Positions 7,751 through 15,792 of a stretch of DNA of 16,084 nt are shown piece by piece; position 1 is the first letter of the stretch; every line of letters begins with the position of its first letter. The DNA comes from Candidatus Gorgonimonas leptogorgiae. Lineage in GTDB: Bacteria > Pseudomonadota > Gammaproteobacteria > Pseudomonadales > Endozoicomonadaceae. The stretch lies in NCBI GenBank assembly GCA_929200515.1, contig CAKNAD010000035.1, positions 1-16,084 on the forward strand, given 5' to 3'. Position numbers and translations under genes: made by a program. Under the pieces are notes generated by a model. The model searched no databases, had not been told where the DNA came from, and was given only the letters and a program-made list of their open reading frames with translations.

Positions 7751-8701
7751 TCAAGAAGTTAGCTTTTCAGCCTCAAGAATAGCTAATAACCGTTTAAAAT
7801 CTACTGGTAACTCTGCATAAAATTGTAATGGTTGATCTGATACCGGATGCTTAAAAGCTAAGTTTTTAGCATGTAATGCTTGCCTATTAAAATTAGATAA
7901 AAAATCAGTTATTGCGGGGCTATTATTCGTAAACTTTTTTCTATTATATGTAGGGTCACCGACAATAGGATGCCCTTTATATTCTAAATGCACCCTAATT
8001 TGATGGGTACGTCCTGAATCTAGCTTTAGACCAATATAGCTATAGTTATTGTAATATTTAATAACCTTATAATGAGTAGTTGCAGGTTTACCGCTTTCTA
8101 TTACTGCCATTTTAGTTCTATTTTTAGGGTGCCTTCCTATTGGTTGCTGTATATCTCCTGAGCTAGCTATATTACCATAGGTTATGGCTTCGTATTCTCG
8201 ACAAACTTGTCTGTTTTTGATGCTTTCAACTAAATAATAATGTGCTTTTAATGTTTTTGCTACTACTAATAAACCTGTAGTATCTTTATCTAGCCTATGT
8301 ACAATGCCAGCTCTAGGGATTTTGATGCTGTCTGGGCAGTGATGCAAAATAGCATTCATTAAGGTTCCTGAATGATTTCCTGATCCTGGATGTACAACTA
8401 AACCTGCTGGTTTATTAATAACTAATAAGTGTTCATCTTCATAAACAATAGCTAAGCTAATATCTTCAGCTACAGCAACGGTAGTATCTGTTAACATTGC
8501 AGTTATAGATAATTTTTCACCACCAATTAAGATATCTTTGGGTTTTCGTATTTTGCCATCTACAACTAAATTACCAGCTACAATCCATTGCTGTAATAAA
8601 GACCTAGAATATTCAGGAAAGCAATCACGTGCAATCTGATCTAATCTTTGTCTGTTAATATTGCACGGAGCATAAGCAAATAAGTTGATGTTATGTTCCA
8701 T
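7751..8701 (-). CDS. rluD: 23S rRNA pseudouridine synthase RluD
   Basis: This enzyme converts uridines in helix 69 of 23S rRNA (positions 1911, 1915 and 1917 in E. coli) to pseudouridine. An S4-type RNA-binding domain occupies about residues 17-77. The RluA-family catalytic domain follows. Its signature HRLDKDTTG at 135-143 contains catalytic Asp138, INKPAG is at 95-100, and the uracil-pocket motif RTHQIRVH is at 231-238. The length (316 residues) is close to the E. coli protein (326). The ATG has AAAGGA about 8 bases upstream. It is divergent from bamD, an arrangement conserved in gammaproteobacteria, which supports RluD over RluC or RluA. Confidence 0.93.
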   Translation of the reverse strand: MEHNINLFAYAPCNINRQRLDQIARDCFPEYSRSLLQQWIVAGNLVVDGKIRKPKDILIGGEKLSITAMLTDTTVAVAEDISLAIVYEDEHLLVINKPAGLVVHPGSGNHSGTLMNAILHHCPDSIKIPRAGIVHRLDKDTTGLLVVAKTLKAHYYLVESIKNRQVCREYEAITYGNIASSGDIQQPIGRHPKNRTKMAVIESGKPATTHYKVIKYYNNYSYIGLKLDSGRTHQIRVHLEYKGHPIVGDPTYNRKKFTNNSPAITDFLSNFNRQALHAKNLAFKHPVSDQPLQFYAELPVDFKRLLAILEAEKLTS

Positions 8702-8921
8702 AAATAAATCCTTTAATAGTGATATTAACTAAATTTTTAATATGCTTGTTAGTTAAAAATGTATATTTTATCTATCACATGTATAATTAGTTGCAATTTT
8801 ATGGTTTATGATAGAATATATGTAAAATATTGCTGATGTATTTATACCATGTATAATTTCAGTTTTATTAGTTGCTTTGATACTTAACAATACCACATAA
8901 ATTTTGCGATGAAGAGCTAGC
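8702..8921. promoter_or_regulatory. Divergent rluD/bamD intergenic region
   Basis: This 220-bp gap must contain promoters for both genes. CATGTATAATT occurs twice (near 8778-8788 and 8848-8858). Each copy contains a perfect TATAAT. Confidence 0.5.
8830..8857 (+). promoter_or_regulatory. Putative sigma-70 promoter of bamD
   Basis: A perfect -10 box TATAAT at 8852-8857 is preceded, after a 16-base spacer, by TTGCTG at 8830-8835 (a partial -35). Transcription would start near 8864, about 58 bases before the bamD ATG. The background is AT-rich, so chance matches are common. Confidence 0.4.
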
Positions 8922-9701
8922 ATGAAGAAACTTTCAACCATAACACAAAATTTGTCCCGTTTATTGCTTTTATGTTGCTTATTAGCAGGCTGTGCAAATA
9001 GAATTCCTGATAGCTCTGATGCAGACCTTTACGCTAAGGCAACCTATGATCTTGATAAAGGCTATTATACAGCAGCAATCCAAAAGTTAAAAGGTATAGA
9101 TAGCAGGTTTCCGTTTGGAATATTTTCTATCCAAGCGCAATTAGACCTAATATATGCTTATTATGCATCAGGATCGTATCAATTATGTCAAGCGGCTTCA
9201 ACAAGATTTATCCGTATGCATCCAAATTATCATGATGTAGACTATTGCTATTATATGAAGGGTTTATCTAGTTATGCAATTTATGCTTTTGGTTCTAAAT
9301 TACCCCTTAATTTAGCAACACGTGCAGCGGGAGACGCTAGGCTAGCTTTTCAGGATTTAAATGATTTTATTACTCGTTACCCTAATAGCAAGTATGCTAA
9401 AGATGCTAGGCAACGCATGGTTTCTATAAAAAATACTCTAGCTAAACATGAGTTAATGATAGGAAAGTTTTATTTTAAGAAAAAAGCATATGTCGCTGCA
9501 ATTAATAGAGCAGAAACCGTAATTAATACTTTCCAAAACTCTAATGTAACCGCTGATGCTTTGGTTCTTATGGCTCAATCGTATCAGCAGTTAAAGCTAA
9601 CAGAAGAAGTAAAAATTGCTTTGAGTCTTTTAAAAGCAAATTATCCAAAGCATCCGGCTTTAAAAGATGCTAAGTTTAAAAAGTATAATCATCTTATATA
9701 G
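8922..9701 (+). CDS. bamD: Outer-membrane assembly lipoprotein BamD
   Basis: BamD is the essential lipoprotein partner of BamA in the BAM complex, which folds beta-barrel proteins into the outer membrane from the periplasmic side. The N-terminus has a basic start, a Leu-rich signal and the lipobox LAGC with Cys24 as the lipidated residue. The rest is a series of TPR-like helix pairs (about 33-62, 69-98, 104-155, 175-205 and 212-241). It includes the family-typical block beginning HPNYHDVDYCYYMKGL (100-115). At 259 residues it is close to E. coli BamD (245). GAAGAG lies 5 bases before the ATG. It is divergent from rluD as in E. coli and converges on miaB with only 7 bases between the two stop codons. 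Its presence shows that the bacterium keeps a Gram-negative outer membrane. Confidence 0.93.
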   Translation: MKKLSTITQNLSRLLLLCCLLAGCANRIPDSSDADLYAKATYDLDKGYYTAAIQKLKGIDSRFPFGIFSIQAQLDLIYAYYASGSYQLCQAASTRFIRMHPNYHDVDYCYYMKGLSSYAIYAFGSKLPLNLATRAAGDARLAFQDLNDFITRYPNSKYAKDARQRMVSIKNTLAKHELMIGKFYFKKKAYVAAINRAETVINTFQNSNVTADALVLMAQSYQQLKLTEEVKIALSLLKANYPKHPALKDAKFKKYNHLI

Positions 9702-9708
9702 TAAGTTG

Positions 9709-11052
9709 TTATGATGCAATATTAGCAGAAACAAGCTTGCCTCTTAGTGAATTAGGCAAGGCTTCTTGTATTTCTACCATTGCAAAATTACCTATTAATT
9801 CAGCATTTAGGCTACTAAAATTTACAATTCTGTTGCATTCAGTTCTTCCAGAAAGCTGACCTGGATCCTTTTTAGAATAACCTGTAACTAGAATGTTTTG
9901 AGTGCTACCTAGCATTCTTCTAGATATCTGACTAGCCTGCATTGCTAGGCGTTGCTGTAGTAATTGTAATCTTTGTTTTTTAGTTGCTTCTGAAGTGCTG
10001 TCAGGCATGGTTACTGCTGGAGTACCAGGACGTTTACTAAAAATAAAACTAAAAGAAGTATCAAAGCCAACTTTAGCAATTAAATTCATGGTATCGGTAA
10101 AGTCTTCATCTGTTTCTCCTGGAAAACCAACTATAAAATCAGAAGAAAACTTAATATTTGGACGAGCTTGTCTTATTTTTTCAATTCTTTCAAGATAATG
10201 CTCAGCTGTATGATTTCGCTTCATTGCTGCAAGAATACTGTTTGATCCGCTTTGGACAGGTAAATGTAAATGACTTACTAATTCAGGAACTTTAGTATAA
10301 GCTTCTATTAGGCTATCAGAAAACTCTAATGGGTGCGAAGTAGTAAAGCGAATTCGAGAAATGCCATCGATTTTGCTAACTAAATATATTAGTTCTGCTA
10401 AATCTGCCTGGGTTTTATCGTGCTTTACGCCACGATAAGCATTAACATTTTGCCCTAATAAATTAACTTCACGAACCCCTTTAGCAGCTAAGTTATAGCA
10501 TTCTGCAATTACATCATCTAGTGGTCGGCTTATTTCTGCTCCTCTAGTGTAAGGAACTATACAATAACTACAATATTTATCGCAGCCTTCCATTATTGAT
10601 ACAAACGCAGTAACGCCGTCTACCTTTGGCTCTGGTAGGAAGTCAAATTTTTCTATAGCGGGGAAAGTTATATCAACTACTGGTATTTTTTCTGCTTTGT
10701 TGGATTCTAGCATTTTCGGGACTTTATGTAAGGTTTGAGGACCGAAAATGATATCTACTTGCGGTGCGCGCTTGCGAATTGCTTTGCCTTCTTGACTCGC
10801 TACACAACCACCAACACCAATAGTAAGGTTAGGATTTTTTTCTTTTAATTTATTCCAGCGACCTAACAGATGAAATAATTTTTCTTGTGCTTTTTCTCGT
10901 ATAGAGCAGGTATTTACTAGCAAAACATCTGCTTGTTCTGCTGAGTCAACTAGCTCCATTTCGTGAGTTTCTCCTAATAAATCGGCGATTCTAGAGGAGT
11001 CGTACTCGTTCATCTGACAACCATAAGTTTGAATATAAAGTTTTTTTCTCAT
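9709..11052 (-). CDS. miaB: tRNA-2-methylthio-N6-dimethylallyladenosine synthase MiaB
   Basis: This radical-SAM enzyme adds a methylthio group to i6A37 of tRNAs that read codons starting with U. Three N-terminal cysteines of the auxiliary cluster are at Cys12 (YGCQMN), Cys49 (NTCSIR) and Cys83 (GGCVAS). The radical-SAM cluster motif is CDKYCSYC (Cys157, Cys161, Cys164), followed by IVPYTRG. The C-terminal ~65 residues form the TRAM RNA-binding domain, with GRTECNRIV typical of MiaB. The length of 447 is slightly below E. coli (474). The ATG lacks a clear Shine-Dalgarno. The 3' end has an internal hairpin-forming sequence (CTTGCCT/AGGCAAG at 9736-9760), which may end transcription between the convergent genes, though weakly. 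Confidence 0.96.
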   Translation of the reverse strand: MRKKLYIQTYGCQMNEYDSSRIADLLGETHEMELVDSAEQADVLLVNTCSIREKAQEKLFHLLGRWNKLKEKNPNLTIGVGGCVASQEGKAIRKRAPQVDIIFGPQTLHKVPKMLESNKAEKIPVVDITFPAIEKFDFLPEPKVDGVTAFVSIMEGCDKYCSYCIVPYTRGAEISRPLDDVIAECYNLAAKGVREVNLLGQNVNAYRGVKHDKTQADLAELIYLVSKIDGISRIRFTTSHPLEFSDSLIEAYTKVPELVSHLHLPVQSGSNSILAAMKRNHTAEHYLERIEKIRQARPNIKFSSDFIVGFPGETDEDFTDTMNLIAKVGFDTSFSFIFSKRPGTPAVTMPDSTSEATKKQRLQLLQQRLAMQASQISRRMLGSTQNILVTGYSKKDPGQLSGRTECNRIVNFSSLNAELIGNFAMVEIQEALPNSLRGKLVSANIAS

Positions 11053-11237
11053 ACTAGCTAATAAATTGATTAATAAAAGTAATAAAGTTTAAAAGCATGA
11101 TTATAACAAATATTCTTAAAATTAACTAATAATTAGTTAACAAATTAAGCCTTGAACTGCAATTGGCATTTTAGCAATCTTTTATGTTAAATGAAATTTG
11201 TTGGCTAAATTTTTAAAAAACTATAAACATTTTTTAG

Positions 11238-13193
11238 TTAGATATTATCATTAAATTTAGCTTTTTTATGAAATTCATTCTCATTACTTTCATCTATCCT
11301 GACCGCAAAAATATTATTTAAGTCAATATCTTTACTTGGAATTATAAGATCAGTTCCTTTCCGTATATACCATTGGCATAGAGATTTGTAACTATAGATA
11401 TTATCATTATAAATAACTAAATCTGTTGCTTCTTCAATACTTTTACCACTTATAATGCAACAACCTTTATTCTGGAGTTCGGTCGTAGTTATTCTTTTAG
11501 CCTTTAGTTGATGGTATTTTTTTAACTGCCACCTTCGCTTATGTCGTTGCCATGGTTTCCAGTTATTTAGCCATTGTTCAATGTAAGTATCTGTAACTTT
11601 TGTCTCAATTGCTTCCTTAGCGAACTGTATATCATCAGCCGTAAGCTTAGGGATACGAACATAATTCATTGTTATTTTAGGGAAGTTAAAATTAAAGAAA
11701 CTTGCTAATTGTATCTTATAGCTAAGAATAAATTCAATTTCCTCTTGCCCAGAATTTACTTTTTCTGCATGTATCATAGCAAAAACTTGAATTTCATTTG
11801 CATATAATTGTTGTTTACCTAATTCTTTAAGCTGTGTGCCTTGCTCATCAGTGATAGACTGTCGCTCTGCTTCTAGCAATAAAGGTAAAAATTCAATTTC
11901 TTCTAGACTTAATAATACTCTATCTTCACATGTAGAGATAGCATCATGTATGATAAGCAAAATATTTTCTTTTAGATTGTCCTGAGTAGTAATGAGCTTT
12001 AAAATATTAACCACTTTGTTAGCTAAATATTTTTTAATAGATTCATTTTCATAACTTTTAGTCTCCATTAATTTACATAAAAAAATACGTATGTTTTCTT
12101 GATCGTCATTTTTAATATTTTCTAACTCAATTTCATCTGTAGAGTCCGCATCGCATTGCCATATAGCTATTAATTCATAAATATCTCGTGTAAAAAATAA
12201 CTTATCGGTTACAATAATATTATATGGTGTGTTCTGATCATAATTGTCTATATCTTCTGCTGATATTCCTGTATTTTCTAAAAATATACCATAGAAGTTA
12301 TTATTGATATTAGAAAAAGGCAAGTTATGCGGTATATTAGTTAGCCAAAAGCTAGGTAAAGCCTTTATATTGCTACAATTTAATATACTAATATCTCCAC
12401 CAACCTGAATATTATTAGGGAGACATTCTATAGAGTTACAAGAATCTAAAATTAAATCATTGCCTATAATCATATCTTCAGGTAAATTTATATTGCAGTT
12501 ATATATCTCTAAGGTTCCACAAGTAAAAAAATTATCATCTAGTTTTAAATTATGAAGATTCGATAAACCTATATATTGCGCATTCTCACAATGTAATGAT
12601 AAATCGATTATTTTTGGACATGAGACTATCAGTAATTTTTTATTAACTTTAACATTACTAGATAATTCTATTTCATCACAATTTGTTATAGCTAACTCTT
12701 CTATTGTTAAGTTTTGTTGTAATTTTCCAAATTTAGTGCAATTTTTAATTTCTAATTCTTTATTAATAACTATATCATCAGCTAAAGCTGTTAAATTATC
12801 GCAGTTAACTATTGATAAACTACTTACTTTTAAGCCAAGTGGCATTTTAGTGAAATAATTACAATTTTCAATTTTTAGTGTACCCTTAATTATTAAATTT
12901 GAAGGCAAGCAGTTAATATCATTATTATTAAACGTTAGACTCCCAGTAACCACAATAGTTGTTGCTGGTAAACTGCCACTATGTAAAGCAATAATAAATT
13001 CATCTGGAGTTAGTTTTACAGTTCTATTAGTGTCTGTATGTATAATTCCAATATTTCGAGAATGCACAAGAGCATTTGCATAATTTATACTTTCTGTTAA
13101 AAAAACACTTTCTTTTGGAGTTAGCCTAACGTTTATTTGGCCATTAATATTTTCAGTATTAAAACCATTATTAAAATTGGAGCCTATATACAT
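11238..13193 (-). CDS. LRR-type NEL E3 ubiquitin ligase effector with a U-box-like C-terminus
   Basis: Residues ~78-283 are about nine imperfect ~20-residue repeats of the form LPxxLxIxGxLxIxNC, a leucine-rich-repeat-like solenoid that would bind the target. Residues ~330-560 match the NEL domain of the Shigella IpaH / Salmonella SspH ligases. The catalytic CxD motif is TCEDRV with Cys422 and Asp424. Downstream come EIEFILSYKIQLA (aligning with EIEVYLAFQTMLA of that family) and LTADDIQFAKEAI...WLNNWKPWQ (aligning with VTANDLRTAEAMV...WFSLWGPWH). NEL enzymes act inside host cells through a ubiquitin thioester on this cysteine. Residues ~578-630 (CIISGKSIEE...YNDNIYSYKSLCQWYIRKG...IPSKDIDLNNI) resemble a U-box, an unrelated E3 fold that recruits E2 enzymes. 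No signal peptide is present. AAGGT lies upstream of the ATG. The NEL call is strong; the U-box call is tentative. Confidence 0.88.
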   Translation of the reverse strand: MYIGSNFNNGFNTENINGQINVRLTPKESVFLTESINYANALVHSRNIGIIHTDTNRTVKLTPDEFIIALHSGSLPATTIVVTGSLTFNNNDINCLPSNLIIKGTLKIENCNYFTKMPLGLKVSSLSIVNCDNLTALADDIVINKELEIKNCTKFGKLQQNLTIEELAITNCDEIELSSNVKVNKKLLIVSCPKIIDLSLHCENAQYIGLSNLHNLKLDDNFFTCGTLEIYNCNINLPEDMIIGNDLILDSCNSIECLPNNIQVGGDISILNCSNIKALPSFWLTNIPHNLPFSNINNNFYGIFLENTGISAEDIDNYDQNTPYNIIVTDKLFFTRDIYELIAIWQCDADSTDEIELENIKNDDQENIRIFLCKLMETKSYENESIKKYLANKVVNILKLITTQDNLKENILLIIHDAISTCEDRVLLSLEEIEFLPLLLEAERQSITDEQGTQLKELGKQQLYANEIQVFAMIHAEKVNSGQEEIEFILSYKIQLASFFNFNFPKITMNYVRIPKLTADDIQFAKEAIETKVTDTYIEQWLNNWKPWQRHKRRWQLKKYHQLKAKRITTTELQNKGCCIISGKSIEEATDLVIYNDNIYSYKSLCQWYIRKGTDLIIPSKDIDLNNIFAVRIDESNENEFHKKAKFNDNI

Positions 13194-13736
13194 ATTTAAT
13201 TACCTTGTATAATAATTTAAAAAACTAAAAAGTTAATAATTAGATTAAAAACTTCCAAAAAAGTTTAATTAAATTTATGTTTTATAATTAATATTTATAA
13301 TAATTAATTTATATAGCGCTATTTCCTAAAAAGTTCAGTAGTCTACGAATGTTGATCATATAAAATTACTTACAACAATTGATGTATAGGAATATGGAGG
13401 TATACAAAATACTTACGTTAAAATTACAATGATTAAAATCTATCTACATAAGTAACTAAGAAAAGGCTTCTATGCATGGAAAGCCATGTTTTAAGATGTT
13501 TTTTAAGATTTGCATGAGGCATTATTACAGTTATAACTGTAAGGTTTTCCGTTTGTAACAAGAGTAAGCAACTTAATTAATATTGAAGCATTTGGCTAAC
13601 AGCTATAAGATAAAATGAACAGATTTTTAAATTAAGCAAACTATTTCTTATCTTCTATATGCGAAACAAAAAAAGCCAAAATTTTGATTAAAATATAGTT
13701 TGGTCATTTTCAGGTAATATAAAGTCATTAATAGTT
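13194..13736. other. AT-rich bacterial-side flank up to the composition change
   Basis: No gene is visible. Base composition here is still like the bacterial side. It contains an 18-bp perfect palindrome at 13525-13542 and a short hairpin CATGG-AAAG-CCATG followed by TTTT (13475-13492). The promoter of the NEL gene should lie in the first ~100 bases. Confidence 0.5.
13525..13542. repeat. 18-bp perfect palindrome
   Basis: TTACAGTTATAACTGTAA is exactly its own reverse complement. It stands ~330 bases upstream of the NEL gene start and ~200 bases before the shift to animal-type sequence. It could be an operator-like dimer site or a chance palindrome in AT-rich DNA. Confidence 0.45.
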
Positions 13737-13850
13737 TTGTTATCAACTTATCAATGTATGTTCTTGCATCATATACAAATGAAGATTTCATTTCCTATAG
13801 TTTATCGTTTGATAAAACTGCAATTCCGCAGGGGATATTTTCAGCAGTTG
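13650..13850. other. Approximate bacterial / animal sequence junction
   Basis: Around here the sequence changes from very AT-rich bacterial spacer to more balanced DNA with no bacterial genes, which leads to animal exons. The exact breakpoint cannot be fixed by eye. No transposon end or long repeat marks it. Confidence 0.55.
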
Positions 13851-15395
13851 GTATCAGGGAAATCTACAGCAGCGTATAAGGCGTATATGCATGCAGATAG
13901 TTCGTCAAAATTGTCCTCATTTATGAAGCTTGGTACAAATGAGCTCCACGGATCACAACTGCAATCACTTATTCATTGCATGTTCTTGCTTGTCAGCCTC
14001 GTGCAGGCCGGGTCTAAAATCTAAAACATGAGCCAGCGAGAGAGTTGACGTTAACACAGTTGTAGCAAGCTATAGTGTAACACTCATAGTCGTCTCGAGC
14101 TTCTAGAGGCTATAGAGCAATGCGCGCGGGCGACAAAAATTAACCCAAAACTCTTCTATCCCTATTCAGCAACCTGTATCAATTGACAGGACATAAAGAA
14201 TCAGTGGCACATTGCATCTCTGCAGGGACTTGTGGTTGCAGACAATTATTGCATGACACTCCGTGAGCTGTTTTTGAAACGTCTGTTGTTATTCCTTGGT
14301 GGATAAAAGCACCAAATTAATCCCAACCTGGTGATGGGGTTGAACAATAGCATTAAAATTGAGACAGCGTTCTTCATTGTTTCATGTTTACTTGAGCAAA
14401 TGACTGGAATAACGCTGTGTACGGACCAGAAATATGTGATCTGAAGACAGCCTCACTGTGTGATATCTTTGTAATAATGCTTATAACTGAAACTACAGGC
14501 GGTCTACCACAAGTCCAAAACATCTATATCCGTTATTTATTAAAAGTATCATTAGCGTGTCTCGAAAGTCGTTTTATCCTTTGCTTTGGCTGCATCCAAC
14601 TTCAAAAACGACTGCCATTTAAAAGTTTTCTTTGTAGTCCAAGCTGACGTGCTGGGTGCATGACACGAGAGTTGAGTTTTTCCGATAACTTTTAAATTTT
14701 GTCTGTCTCGTGGATTGAGTGATTACACGAGTTTTTGATGAAAACTGGCGCATCGCAAATTAACATCTGACCTACCGCTTCATCAGTCTTGTATATGATG
14801 TAGACTGAACACAGATTCATCCGTGAACGTTCTTATGTTTTCGTTTGACGTATTTATCACATTTTTCATTAAGTCTTATTTATCATCTGCTTGCGACTTC
14901 CTAATGATGACAAAACGGACTGTTGCTGTGTGGAAATTTCAAAAATACGGCAACAAAACCGCCGTGTTTATAAGAAGTGAGTGTATGAGCTGTTTCACAC
15001 CACACAAAGAACGAAACTCCCTTATCGCTTGAAACAGCTGAGATGTACATCATTATGGAAATCTCGGGTGCAATACGCTTTTTTAATGCACCATACCGTC
15101 ACAATTAGCAGGTCACAGCGATCAAAATATAACGAACAAAAAAACAACGCTATGTTCAAATGTTTAATAGTGAGTTATAAATGTTATTACGATTTTGTGG
15201 CAGAGTAATTTATTTACTGTGTTCAATGCGTTGACCAATCAATAGCCATTAAAACATTGTAAAATCATCACATTGTCCTTTGAAACTGCTTGGCAGTTTG
15301 GGCAGCTCATATGCTAATAAAGTGATAGTAATAGCATTTCCATTCTTGTTCTAGGACTTGTTTTCAGTATGTCGTAGTGGCATATATTGACTGTC
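13851..15395. other. Animal-type non-coding DNA upstream of the ERG channel gene
   Basis: Over this 1.5 kb I see only short open frames, with no family resemblance and no ribosome binding sites. It probably holds the 5' flank, promoter or 5' UTR of the channel gene. No tRNA, transposon or simple-sequence repeat is recognised. Confidence 0.55.
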
Positions 15396-15471
15396 ATGCC
15401 AGTAAAGAAAGGTTTTATGTCGCCTCAAAATGTTTTTATCGAGAATATCATAAGAAAGTTTGATGGCTCGC
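15396..15471 (+). CDS. KCNH2-like: Exon 1 of an animal ERG-type (KCNH) potassium channel: PAS-cap
   Basis: The ATG at 15396 begins MPVKKGFMSPQNVF and continues to ENIIRKFDGS. This aligns almost without gaps to the N-terminal PAS-cap of ERG channels (human MPVRRGHVAPQNTF...TIIRKFEG). The cap regulates slow deactivation of the voltage-gated channel. The start is favoured over an in-frame TTG nine bases upstream because homology begins exactly at this Met, with a purine at -3. The exon ends after 76 coding bases at a consensus donor (C|GTGAGT). This is phase 1 and, as I recall, the same length and phase as human KCNH2 exon 1. Confidence 0.88.
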
Positions 15472-15558
15472 GTGAGTATATCTATATCTTGTTTATTCAA
15501 ATGTTAAATAACTCGCAACTCAGATGTGTTATTCACCTTAATGTTAATATTTGTCTAG
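15472..15558 (+). other. Intron 1 of the ERG-like gene (87 nt)
   Basis: It runs from donor GTGAGTATA to acceptor TATTTGTCTAG. Its length is a multiple of three and it has no in-frame stop, so the reading frame runs straight through it. Even so, the 29 residues it would encode are absent from ERG channels and fall at a conserved exon boundary. Such a short first intron suggests a compact host genome. Confidence 0.82.
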
Positions 15559-15792
15559 CTGAACGAAACTTCATATTGGGAAATGCTCAGTTGGTGGACA
15601 TCCCAATCGTATATTCAAACGATGGATTCTGTGCTCTTACTGGATACAAGCGAACAGAACTGTTACAAAATTCTACAAATTGTGATTTCTTATGCGGCCA
15701 AGGAACAGACCCAGCCGCTGTGCAAACGATCAGAGAGGCCTTGCGTGGAAGTGATGAAAAAAAAGTACAAGTATTATACTACAAGAAAAACG
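15559..15792 (+). CDS. KCNH2-like: Exon 2 of the ERG-like potassium channel: PAS (eag) domain
   Basis: Spliced to exon 1, this continues ...DGS-PERNFILGNAQ. It then gives the PAS core, with NDGFCALTGYKRTELLQ matching NDGFCELCGYSRAEVMQ of human ERG, CDFLCGQGT matching CDFLHGPRT, and a final VQVLYYKKNG matching VEIAFYRKDG. The PAS domain binds the channel's cyclic-nucleotide-binding homology domain and slows deactivation. The exon is 234 nt, one codon longer than the 231 nt I recall for human exon 2, because of one extra residue after the cap. It ends at a consensus donor (ACG|GTAGGT), again phase 1. The remaining ~1000 residues (rest of PAS, six membrane helices, pore and C-terminus) lie beyond the window. 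Divergence from vertebrate and insect ERG suggests an invertebrate host, but which one I cannot say. Confidence 0.92.

Noticed and set aside
9995..10198. 67-codon open frame on the + strand
   Set aside because: It lies wholly antisense within miaB, a clear conserved gene, and its product resembles nothing.
13475..13492. Hairpin CATGG-AAAG-CCATG followed by TTTT as a terminator
   Set aside because: The stem is only 5 bp and no gene on the + strand ends before it.
13737..14024. 95-codon open frame on the + strand near the junction
   Set aside because: No bacterial start signals or family resemblance; it spans the composition change, so it is probably chance in animal-type DNA.
14417..15208. 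Three open frames of 69-76 codons on the + strand
   Set aside because: They are short, overlap one another in different frames, show no recognisable domain and no splice-bounded similarity; treated as non-coding.
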